Shown here one piece after another: positions 25,804 through 33,415 of a DNA stretch of 64,000 nucleotides. Location of the stretch: positions 124,001 through 188,000 of the forward strand of contig JAEUIH010000004.1 in the NCBI GenBank assembly GCA_016795105.1, given 5' to 3'. Made by a program: the position numbers and the translations under genes. The notes beneath the pieces are model-generated. The model ran no database searches, was not told where the DNA came from, and worked only from the letters and a program-made list of their open reading frames with translations. How positions within the stretch are numbered: position 1 is the first letter of the stretch; each line of letters starts with the position of its first letter. The DNA is from Planctomyces sp. GTDB taxonomy: Bacteria > Planctomycetota > Planctomycetia > Planctomycetales > Planctomycetaceae.

Positions 25804-27071
25804 AGAATGCGATTGGAGTCACAGTCGTCAGGAACGGGCAGATCATCGATGGCACCGGAAAACCACCTGTGCCTGATGGGGCAGTTGTCGTTGAGAATGG
25901 CACGATCACGTGGGTTGGAGTTGCGAAGGACCTTCCCGAGATTGCACCGGGTTATGACGTGGTTGATGCTCTGGGCGGAACCATCATGCCCGGACTCGTT
26001 GAAGCCCATTTCCATCCGACCTACTTCAATGTTGCAGCACTGGAAGATCTGGATATCAAGTATCCTGTTGAATATGTGACATTACTGGCCGCGTGTAATG
26101 CTCGACTTGCATTCGAATGTGGCTACACAGCGGCTCGCAGCGGAGGCAGCCTGTTTAACATAGACGTCTGGCTCAAGAAGGCGATCGAAAACGATCTGGT
26201 GGTGGGTCCTCGGCTTGCATCCAGCGGGCGTGAAATTTGTGGTGTGGCCGGACTGATGGACTGGAATCCGGACTATCGAAAGATTGGCATGGAAGGGCTG
26301 GTATTGCTCATCAACGGAGCCGACGAAGCACGCGCGGCCGTCCGGAAGCTGGTCAAAGATGGCGTTGAGTGGGTCAAGACATACCCGACGGGAGACGCAG
26401 CGGCCCCCGATGTCAATGACCATCATACTCTGTGTATGACGCTTGAAGAAATGACGGCTGTCGTACGAACGGCCCACAACCACGGCCTGAAAGTCACCGG
26501 CCACTGTCGTGCAACGGAAGGAATTCGCAATGCGCTGCTGGCTGGATATGATGCGATCGAACACGGTACGTTCATGGACGACGAGACCATGGAGTTGCTG
26601 CTGAAGCGGGACGTTCCGTGCGTGCCTGCGTTGTACTTTGAGTACGCAAGTATTCAGCGTGGCCCTGAGTTTGGAATGCCACAGTCGGTGATTGACGGAC
26701 ATCAGGAGACTCTGGAAGGCGGTGCTGCCAGTGCAAGACGTATCCTTGAAGCTGGCGGGCGACTCGGCATGGGTGGCGACTATGGATTCGCCTGGAACCC
26801 TCATGGTGATTACGCCAGAGAGCTGACCTTCTTCGTGAACTACGTGGGCCTGAAACCGCTGGATGTGATCCGATGTGCGACAAAAAACGGCGCCGAGATC
26901 ATGGGACGCGGCAAGGAGTTCGGCACATTGGAAGCTGGGAAGCTGGCGGATATCCTTGTTGTTGAAGGAGACGTAGCCGCCGACATTCAGCTGCTGGAAG
27001 ATCGTTCGAAGTTTATCGCCGTGATGCAGGGAGGGATTGTCAAGGCGGCTCGTGGAAAGTCATGCTTTTAG
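25800..27071 (+). CDS. Metal-dependent amidohydrolase (imidazolonepropionase/prolidase-like)
   Basis: A 423-residue hydrolase of the amidohydrolase superfamily. The small N-terminal beta domain contains IIDGTGKPPVPDGAVVVENG. The metal site is visible as HFH in GLVEAHFHPT, a lysine in WVKTYPTGD that could be carbamylated, histidines in VTGHCRA and DAIEHGTFMD, and the aspartate in MGGDYGF. The C-terminal NGAEIMGRGKEFGTLEAGKLADILVV strand pair is typical. No signal peptide, so it is cytoplasmic. Substrate unknown. Relatives cleave cyclic amides or prolyl-like dipeptides. The start is at the ATGA overlap with the small membrane protein gene. Confidence 0.88.
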   Translation: MKNAIGVTVVRNGQIIDGTGKPPVPDGAVVVENGTITWVGVAKDLPEIAPGYDVVDALGGTIMPGLVEAHFHPTYFNVAALEDLDIKYPVEYVTLLAACNARLAFECGYTAARSGGSLFNIDVWLKKAIENDLVVGPRLASSGREICGVAGLMDWNPDYRKIGMEGLVLLINGADEARAAVRKLVKDGVEWVKTYPTGDAAAPDVNDHHTLCMTLEEMTAVVRTAHNHGLKVTGHCRATEGIRNALLAGYDAIEHGTFMDDETMELLLKRDVPCVPALYFEYASIQRGPEFGMPQSVIDGHQETLEGGAASARRILEAGGRLGMGGDYGFAWNPHGDYARELTFFVNYVGLKPLDVIRCATKNGAEIMGRGKEFGTLEAGKLADILVVEGDVAADIQLLEDRSKFIAVMQGGIVKAARGKSCF

Positions 27072-27173
27072 AAACCAGGTCTCAACAGTTTAACGGCAAG
27101 CCACAGGCGACGAGGGTCTCCTGTGGAAAGCTTTCGAACGCGATCGGCATTCGGTTTTGATACGGGGGCACGA

Positions 27174-29837
27174 ATGAAGTCTCGAAGAAGAATCACCCGA
27201 TTGAGCCAGAGTGTTGAATCGTGTGAGTCACGTTTGTTGCTCTCCGGCAATCCAGTACTGGTCTCAAATATCAGAACCGGTGGAGCGGATTCCATGCCCG
27301 GTTCCCTTGTCAATGTTGGGGGAACTTTGTTTTTCGCTGCGAATGATGGTACGACAGGTCGAGAACTGTGGAAATCGGACGGCACTGTTTCAGGGACAGT
27401 TAGAGTACGCGATATACGAACCGGCTCGACCAGCTCAAATCCGGATAGTCTGCTCAACGTAAACGGGGTGCTTTACTTCACAGCGGACGACGGAACATCC
27501 GGGGTTGAGTTGTGGAAGAGCGACGGAACGTCGGAGGGCACCGTTCGGGTACTGGATATCGAATCCGGAGGATCAGGTTCAAACCCAGTCTATCTGACGA
27601 ACGTTGCTGGAACACTGTTTTTTGTTGCAGAGACCAGTTCTGCCGGCCGGGAGCTTTGGAAGAGTAATGGGACCGCCGCTGGTACGGCTCTTGTACGAGA
27701 TTTGGTGGCGGGTAGTGGTAGTTCCGGACCAGTTCGACTGACTGAAATGTCAGGGCAACTGTATTTCGCGGCCTGGACGCCTGCAACGGGTGAGGAGTTG
27801 TGGAAGTCCGATGGAACACTGGCGGGTACGCAAATCGTACGAGATGCGATTGTCGGCTCTGAGGGAATTAATCCTCGAGACCTGACAAATGTCAGCGGCA
27901 CTTTGTTTTTCTCCGCCTTTCATCCTGAAGCTGGATACGAACTGTGGAAAAGTAATGGAACAGCCGGTGGCACCATTTTGGTGAAAGACATATATCCCGG
28001 AACATACTCAGACTACGGAAACCTGTACTCATATAATTCGAACCCTTCATACTTGACGAACGTGAACGGAACACTGTACTTCACGGCGGTGTCGGCCGTT
28101 AAGGACGATCAAGTCTGGAAAAGTGATGGTACGGCAGCCGGTACGGAGATCGTAAAAGAAATAGATAGCTCCGCTCCATACACGGGTCCAGGTCAGTTAC
28201 AAAATGTCGCGGGTGAGCTGTACTTTCTGTTCAGTCCGGGTGTCGGCGGCAATGACATCTATCGCTCGAACGGTACATCTGCCGGCACTCTACTCGTTGC
28301 CGATGGCAGCAACTTCACGTCGAATGGCGAATTCACGGTGCTGAAATCGATCGGAACACAGATTTACTTTAACGCATCGGATTCATCGGGTGGTCAGGAA
28401 CTCTGGAAGACGGATGGCACACCGGCAGGCACGAGTCGCGTGGCCGATTTGCGTCCTGGCAGCGTCGGCTCAATTCCATCAGAGTTGACCAATGTCAACG
28501 GGACCTTGTTTTTCCGAGCGAACGATGGAGTTTCAGGAATGGAACTCTGGAAAATCAGCCAATTGGTCCCGCCAACAACCGTACCCACCGTCAACGGACC
28601 GGTGCCGGTTGTCGCACAGCAGCGTCCGACGATTACCTGGACAGCCGTTGAAACGGCAGATCGTTATGAAGTCTGGATCAAGAACCAGAGCACAAACACG
28701 AATCCGTTCCGCGTCGTCACAGTTCAGACAAATCAGTATCTGCCGGACGTAGACTTTGGGATCGGCCGATTCAATGTCTGGGTTCGTGCGGGTAATGAGA
28801 GTGGTTGGGGACCATGGTCGAGTCAGTACAATTTTCAGATCAATACGCAGGTGACAGCGATCGACCCCGGACGGTATCTGTCGACACACCTTCCGACACT
28901 CTCATGGGAAACGCTGCCCGGAGCAGTTCGATACGACCTCTGGGTCAACAACAAATCTGCCGGCGTCAGTCAGGTGATTCGGAACTCGAATGTTTCAGGA
29001 ACCTCATTTGTTCCGGGTAGTGAATTGCCTCTGGGACTGTATGAAGCGTGGGTCAGGGGGATTGATGCAAGTGGTGTTCCCGGGCAATGGTCTCGAACAA
29101 CTACATTTCATGTCATGCCTCCACCGACGATCACTGAGGGACTGAATCCGACGTTTGATCGAACACCCACGTTTTCCTGGCAAAGTCTGAATGGTGCTTC
29201 GAAGTACGAGGTCTTCGTCCGGAACCAGATCACAGGAACGACTGCGGTCTATGCTCAGAACATCGCGGCTCTTTCCTACACGTTTCCAACGGACCTCGCC
29301 TCTGGACCTTATCGCTGGTGGTTGTTGGGAGTCTCCGCTCAGAATATTCGCAGTTTCTGGACGAGTCCGGCAGACATTTTTGTCGGAGGCCGAACGGATC
29401 TGCTGACTCCCACAGGTTCGACCACCGACACGACTCCAACGTTCACATGGAGACCCGTTGATGGCGCAGAGCGTTATGACTTGTGGGTAGATCAGGTTGG
29501 AGGCACGACTCAGATCATCCGCCAGCAGAACATTGTGTCAGCTGAATATACTGCTGCGGTATCACTTCCCGCCGGCAACTACCGCGTCTGGGTCCGCGCC
29601 ATCAGTGTCTTTGGCGAGATTGGGCCGTGGAGTCTGACCTGGAATTTTTCGATTAGTCATCTGGACAACAACGTTCTTCCGCACCTTTTCGAAGATGAGG
29701 TTCCTGAGTTCGTTGAGAAATCTACTCAGCTTATTGTTATTGAGGAATCAGAAACTGAGGGGAGCATCTCCGAACGCATTTGGCCATGGGTGACGACGTT
29801 TCAGCCTGTAGAAGAAAGTTGGCCGACTCCGCTTTAG
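27174..29837 (+). CDS. ELWxxDGT-repeat surface protein with fibronectin-like modules
   Basis: An 887-residue exported protein. The N-terminus has basic residues and ESCESRLLLSG, a variant of the planctomycete LEPRxLLSG-type export motif. Residues about 25-460 hold eight repeats containing ELWKSDGTxxGT or close variants, plus a ninth degenerate copy (GMELWK). The spacing is 48-60 residues, which suggests a beta-propeller. Residues about 475-830 hold four beta-sandwich modules with PTITW or PTFSW strands and YEVWI, YDLWV or YEVFV strands, resembling fibronectin type III. The acidic C-terminal tail has no visible anchor. Adhesion or surface-layer use is inferred. The stop overlaps that of the converging RraB-like gene. 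Confidence 0.85.
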   Translation: MKSRRRITRLSQSVESCESRLLLSGNPVLVSNIRTGGADSMPGSLVNVGGTLFFAANDGTTGRELWKSDGTVSGTVRVRDIRTGSTSSNPDSLLNVNGVLYFTADDGTSGVELWKSDGTSEGTVRVLDIESGGSGSNPVYLTNVAGTLFFVAETSSAGRELWKSNGTAAGTALVRDLVAGSGSSGPVRLTEMSGQLYFAAWTPATGEELWKSDGTLAGTQIVRDAIVGSEGINPRDLTNVSGTLFFSAFHPEAGYELWKSNGTAGGTILVKDIYPGTYSDYGNLYSYNSNPSYLTNVNGTLYFTAVSAVKDDQVWKSDGTAAGTEIVKEIDSSAPYTGPGQLQNVAGELYFLFSPGVGGNDIYRSNGTSAGTLLVADGSNFTSNGEFTVLKSIGTQIYFNASDSSGGQELWKTDGTPAGTSRVADLRPGSVGSIPSELTNVNGTLFFRANDGVSGMELWKISQLVPPTTVPTVNGPVPVVAQQRPTITWTAVETADRYEVWIKNQSTNTNPFRVVTVQTNQYLPDVDFGIGRFNVWVRAGNESGWGPWSSQYNFQINTQVTAIDPGRYLSTHLPTLSWETLPGAVRYDLWVNNKSAGVSQVIRNSNVSGTSFVPGSELPLGLYEAWVRGIDASGVPGQWSRTTTFHVMPPPTITEGLNPTFDRTPTFSWQSLNGASKYEVFVRNQITGTTAVYAQNIAALSYTFPTDLASGPYRWWLLGVSAQNIRSFWTSPADIFVGGRTDLLTPTGSTTDTTPTFTWRPVDGAERYDLWVDQVGGTTQIIRQQNIVSAEYTAAVSLPAGNYRVWVRAISVFGEIGPWSLTWNFSISHLDNNVLPHLFEDEVPEFVEKSTQLIVIEESETEGSISERIWPWVTTFQPVEESWPTPL

Positions 29838-30253
29838 TCTTCACCGGCGATATTGTCATCCATGACGTTTGCTTCCCAGCCGTCGTATTCACCATTGCAG
29901 CGAGAAGCGATATTGGAAAATGTCGTGGTGATCTGTTTGATCTTTGCTTCATCAAGAGCCATCTCGCGGGTGACGGAGAGGGACCATTGAGGTTTTGCAA
30001 AGAGTCGTTTCCACCACGGAGGGTTGATGCAGAACTTCTCCGATGCGATCTGCTCTTGGGCCAGCATTCCTGCCGCTCGGTCGGCGTCTGACTCCGAAGG
30101 AAAGACGAAGTAGAAATTGAGTTCGCGTATTCTGTCGAAATCGACTCCGAAATTGCGAAGGACATTTAAGAGCACATCATCTTCGTCATGGGAATGCACG
30201 ATGAACTCTCTTTCCAGCTGGAGATTACCCATTCCGCAATTACCAAGGCTCAC
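29834..30253 (-). CDS. RraB-family ribonuclease-E-inhibitor-like protein
   Basis: A 139-residue cytoplasmic protein. The core has LNFYFVFPSESDADRAAGML, WSLSVTREMALDEAKIKQIT and a closing acidic YDGWEANV. This order fits the RraB fold, in which Escherichia coli RraB binds RNase E and lowers its activity. Whether a suitable RNase E exists in this organism cannot be seen here. GTG 30253 gives 139 residues, and ATG 30232 (MGNLQLE) is a possible start. The family assignment comes from pattern memory and is moderately certain. Confidence 0.65.
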   Translation of the reverse strand: MSLGNCGMGNLQLEREFIVHSHDEDDVLLNVLRNFGVDFDRIRELNFYFVFPSESDADRAAGMLAQEQIASEKFCINPPWWKRLFAKPQWSLSVTREMALDEAKIKQITTTFSNIASRCNGEYDGWEANVMDDNIAGED

Positions 30254-30324
30254 GTTGAGTGTGCCAATGCGCTGAACTGCATCAACCTAACATGCGGCAA
30301 GCTATGAAACCGTTTCGTTCCGGC

Positions 30325-31035
30325 CTACTGAACTCGGTCAGAGTGGTTCTGTTTGGGGATTCGCAGGGACATACCGACTTGAAGGTGGTCGGGGCCTTTC
30401 ATGCGGTCTTTGTTTGCTTCATAGATCTGGCGATATTTGGCCTGAGAGCCCAGAAACTTTTCCGCGATTTGAGAAAGCGTATCTCCATACCGAACCACGT
30501 ATTCTTCAAACTCCGTTTCAGCAGGAAACGAATCAGGCGGTGACACTGGCGGTTCTGTGCCAGTTGGTTCTGTGCCAGTTGGTTCTGTGCCAGTTGGTTC
30601 TGTGGTTGTGGGAATCGTGACGGCGGGTTTCTGCGATGACTCGGGAAACAGCGGAGGGAAGTCAGAGTCAGCAACAGAGCGGAAGTCCTCGGGAGCGTGA
30701 AATCCATCTTCCGTTTTGGCTTGATCTGATGTCACGACTGGTTCTCCCTGCATACCGACGGGCAGGGGAACACCGGCGTTACGAGCGTCGAGATCCTTCA
30801 GAAGTTCCGGGAGAGTCCAGCGGGGTTCGGCGGTTGTGCCTGACGACGAATCGCGTGCGCCATCCTCGAGATAGACCGCGACGTCACGGTCGCGAAGGTG
30901 TTCGTTGAGTTCTTTCTCACGGCGCACCCTCGGCACATCGTCCACTGTCAGAGGCTCGTTTCGGAAAAACAGAGCACCAACAATGCCGATCAGCAGAATA
31001 CCCATCGCAAACCCAATTTTTCGATCAGGATGCAT
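30325..31035 (-). CDS. LysM-domain membrane protein
   Basis: A 236-residue protein with a single N-terminal membrane helix (about 7-24, GFAMGILLIGIVGALFF), a long polar linker, and a C-terminal LysM domain (about 182-230) with YVVRYGDTLSQIAEKFLG, YEANKDRM and LQVGMSLRIP. LysM binds N-acetylglucosamine polymers, so it probably touches peptidoglycan. The linker has a PTGTE repeat before the LysM domain, encoded by 15-bp DNA repeats whose copy number may vary. It is divergent from the structured 31.1-31.6 kb region. Confidence 0.85.
   Translation of the reverse strand: MHPDRKIGFAMGILLIGIVGALFFRNEPLTVDDVPRVRREKELNEHLRDRDVAVYLEDGARDSSSGTTAEPRWTLPELLKDLDARNAGVPLPVGMQGEPVVTSDQAKTEDGFHAPEDFRSVADSDFPPLFPESSQKPAVTIPTTTEPTGTEPTGTEPTGTEPPVSPPDSFPAETEFEEYVVRYGDTLSQIAEKFLGSQAKYRQIYEANKDRMKGPDHLQVGMSLRIPKQNHSDRVQ
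30551..30604 (-). repeat. 15-bp tandem repeat inside LysM gene
   Basis: Three full copies (30551, 30566, 30581) and a 9-nt partial copy, identical in sequence. They encode the Pro-Thr-Gly-Thr-Glu linker. Length variation by slippage would stay in frame. Confidence 0.9.
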
Positions 31036-31235
31036 CGAGGGGCCCTTGGGTAATCAGAAGGTACCGGCAGAAATTGCCGAACAACGTCACATCGTCGTCA
31101 TCGACCAAAGTTGTCGAACATTTGAGGCTGTTTTTGAATGCTGTTCGGAATTCGGAATTCAACCCATTGATTGATCCGGTTATGGAGGTTGCGGAGGATC
31201 GACCGATTTTGCATTAATCGGCAGGAAGCGCGGAC

Positions 31236-31590
31236 ATGAAATCGTATGTGCCGCAGACTGCTGAAGATGGCAAGACCGATTCATGGGTGGCGCAAAAATT
31301 CAACCCGGAGGTAAAAGACAGAGTCAACGTGTCGTTCGCGACAGGACGAAGAGACCCGCATCACCAGCGTTTGACAGAAGTTTGTTGTCAATCGCATGTG
31401 AAGTCAGAATGGTTGACTTTCGAATTCTCTGATCTGAATCGGTCACAGCCGTCCACACACCGGCTGAGAGGAAATCGCGAGGGGACGCATCACCAACAAC
31501 CTTTTCTGGCAGTCCGGCGATTGAGTCGGGCTACCCGTTCAATCGGGCTATAAAAAGGGAAGCAGCTCTCACCGGCCGCTTCCTTTTTTC
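31236..31590 (+). ncRNA. Candidate small RNA ending at intrinsic terminator
   Basis: A rho-independent terminator with no recognised gene in front of it implies a plus-strand transcript. Immediately upstream is a stem (31518-31524 with 31539-31545) holding an inner CGGG/CCCG stem. The 5' end is a guess. No tmRNA, RNase P or SRP motif was found. A 105-residue open frame ending at 31553 is the alternative explanation. Confidence 0.3.
31552..31590 (+). terminator. Rho-independent terminator
   Basis: A GGAAGC/GCTTCC stem (31558-31563 with 31578-31583) is extended by an A run pairing with T residues (31552-31556 with 31585-31589), followed by the T tract. The A/T symmetry could let it work in both directions. 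Confidence 0.75.
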
Positions 31591-31739
31591 ATGCGCCGCC
31601 TTTTGTAGGGCACTTAATTTACTGAGCTGAATTAGTTCCGGGGAGAACCTGGCAGAAGGCCGGAATTCTCTCGACACCCGAACCCTGTCTGTGTGTTTTG
31701 AGGGTTGGACGTGGAAGGAACTTAACGAAGGACTCAGTG

Positions 31740-31946
31740 ATGACAATTTTCAACATGATTGAACAGCCGGTGTTTGCGTACCTGGACCCGGGTGCTGGAA
31801 GTATGCTGCTTCAGGCCCTGATCGGGGGAGGCGCTGGATTATATGTTTTTCTGAAACATTTTCTGAAAATGTTTCGAGCGGGTGCCTTCAGACCTGCACG
31901 CAGGCAGACAGCTTGTGTCACTGGGAAACATGCGGAAGGTACTTAG
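31740..31946 (+). CDS. YLDPG-motif small membrane protein
   Basis: A 68-residue protein with the sequence AYLDPGAGSMLLQ leading into one hydrophobic helix (about 18-42) and a basic tail. This motif marks a widespread family of tiny membrane proteins of unknown function that I associate with envelope glycan or sulfatase loci. ATG 31740 follows AAGGA at about 8-nt spacing. A longer frame from 31698 lacks such a signal. Three bases separate it from the methyltransferase start, and the sulfatase follows, so a three-gene unit is likely. Confidence 0.75.
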   Translation: MTIFNMIEQPVFAYLDPGAGSMLLQALIGGGAGLYVFLKHFLKMFRAGAFRPARRQTACVTGKHAEGT

Positions 31947-31949
31947 GCC

Positions 31950-33389
31950 GTGTCTTCAGTCATTGATGATGTGCAGGTGGTGGACGGTTCATTCCGCGAT
32001 CGTTGCGGTCGTGTGTTTTTGCACGGTGACCGAGTCTTCCGATCACTGACTGATGAGGGGCTTTCAGACTGGCGTCAGATTTCCCGGACACGGTTTTTCA
32101 GGGAAGGCAGCGAAAGCGGACAGATTGTTCGAACCTGGGAAAGTCATCCAGCTGCACTTCCTGCAGATCTATCGGATGCCGTTCTGGTTCTGGAGCATGA
32201 ACGGATTCCGGCGGTGACGTGGCCCTGGGAGTGGTCATTTTCGATGTTGAAAGATGCGGCGCTTTCGCATCTTGAGCTGATGCTCGCTGCTTTGTCGGAG
32301 GACTGTATTCTCAAGGACGCAACACCATTGAATTGGCAGTTCAGCGGTGGACGGTGGGTTTTGATGGATACGGGATCGGTAGTACCGCATACGTCCGGAC
32401 ACACGTGGGAAGGCTATCGTCAGTTTTGTGAGACGTTTCTGTTTCCACTGATGCTTCAGGCATGGAAGGAAGTCCACTTTCAGCCGTGGCTGCGTGGCAG
32501 GATCAGCGGAATACCGGTTGATCAGTTTGCGAGGATGCTCTCCTTCCGTGACATGTTTCGCAGAGGTGCAATGATCCATGTCTGGCTGCATTCAAAACTG
32601 CAGACGAAGCGACTGTCATCCAGTGCGGTATCCGACAGTGTTCGGGAAGGCGGGTTTGATCGAAGTATGATCGTTCGCAATGTGGAGTCATTGCAGGGTG
32701 TTGTTCAGGGACTGCACTGGCGGGAATCAGAATCTGAATGGTCAGACTATGATCAGTCTTCCGAGCCGGTTCAGAGAGACTCTGCGGAAAAAGAAGCATT
32801 CGTTGAATGTGTATGCAGCAGTCGACGTTGGACGACAATCTGGGATCTTGGATGTAATCTTGGCCGGTATTCAGAGATCGCAGCTCGTTTTTCAGACCTT
32901 GTCCTGGCATTTGACTCTGACCACCTGACGATTGATCAGATGTATCGGAAGATCCGCCGAAAGGAAATTCGTAACATCATTCCGCTGGTGATGGATTTGA
33001 CTGATCCGAGTCCATCACTTGGCTGGCGGCATCGGGAGCGACTGAACTTGGAGCAGCGGTCAACTCCGGAATTGATCCTGTGCCTTGCACTCATTCATCA
33101 TCTTGTGATCAGCGGTCAACTGTTACTGCACGATGTGATGGATTGGCTCGCATCTTTTCATGCTGAAGTCGTCTTCGAATACGTCGATCGCCAGGATGCT
33201 CAGACAAAAGTACTCCTGCAGAATCGCCGCGATGTGTTTATAGATTACAGTCGCGAGAATTTTCTTGCTGCAGTACAGGCACGGTTCGAGATCGTCGACG
33301 AGTATAGTCTGCCATGTGGCACGCGAACATTGTATCACCTTCGACCGCATACGCGGAGGTTTGAGTCAATTGAGACCAATGGTGTGTGA
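31950..33389 (+). CDS. NoeA-like SAM-dependent methyltransferase
   Basis: A 479-residue cytoplasmic protein. The N-terminal part (about 20-230) has LKDATPLNWQF, WVLMDTGSV and WEGYRQFCETFLFPLML, an arrangement recalling the catalytic and metal-binding loops of kinase-like folds seen in this methyltransferase family. The C-terminal part (about 285-470) is a class I methyltransferase with WDLGCNLGRYSEIAA as motif I, LAFDSDH following, and LALIHHLVI and YSLPCGTRTLYHL later. NoeA relatives modify nodulation factors or envelope glycans. The acceptor here is unknown. GTG start with GGAAGG 10 nt upstream. Sits between the YLDPG and sulfatase genes. Confidence 0.78.
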   Translation: MSSVIDDVQVVDGSFRDRCGRVFLHGDRVFRSLTDEGLSDWRQISRTRFFREGSESGQIVRTWESHPAALPADLSDAVLVLEHERIPAVTWPWEWSFSMLKDAALSHLELMLAALSEDCILKDATPLNWQFSGGRWVLMDTGSVVPHTSGHTWEGYRQFCETFLFPLMLQAWKEVHFQPWLRGRISGIPVDQFARMLSFRDMFRRGAMIHVWLHSKLQTKRLSSSAVSDSVREGGFDRSMIVRNVESLQGVVQGLHWRESESEWSDYDQSSEPVQRDSAEKEAFVECVCSSRRWTTIWDLGCNLGRYSEIAARFSDLVLAFDSDHLTIDQMYRKIRRKEIRNIIPLVMDLTDPSPSLGWRHRERLNLEQRSTPELILCLALIHHLVISGQLLLHDVMDWLASFHAEVVFEYVDRQDAQTKVLLQNRRDVFIDYSRENFLAAVQARFEIVDEYSLPCGTRTLYHLRPHTRRFESIETNGV

Positions 33390-33415
33390 GCGGATTCTGA
33401 AACTGGAAGGTTGTC

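Larger units (their letters stand above)
31036..31739. other. 704-nt region without a convincing protein gene
   Basis: This gap lies between the LysM gene and the YLDPG gene. It contains a hairpin around 31204-31222, an inverted repeat TTGACA/TGTCAA near 31371-31391, a composite hairpin at 31518-31545, and a strong terminator at 31552-31590. Nearer the next gene, AACCCT/AGGGTT arms and GAGAA/TTCTC arms can pair. An open frame at 31236-31553 exists but looks non-coding. Confidence 0.5.

Noticed and set aside
31236-31553. Possible 105-residue protein
   Set aside because: Composition is unlike a folded protein (His, Gln and Arg clusters), with no recognisable domain. Its stop sits at the terminator, and a structured RNA explains the region at least as well. 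It is recorded as a candidate RNA instead.
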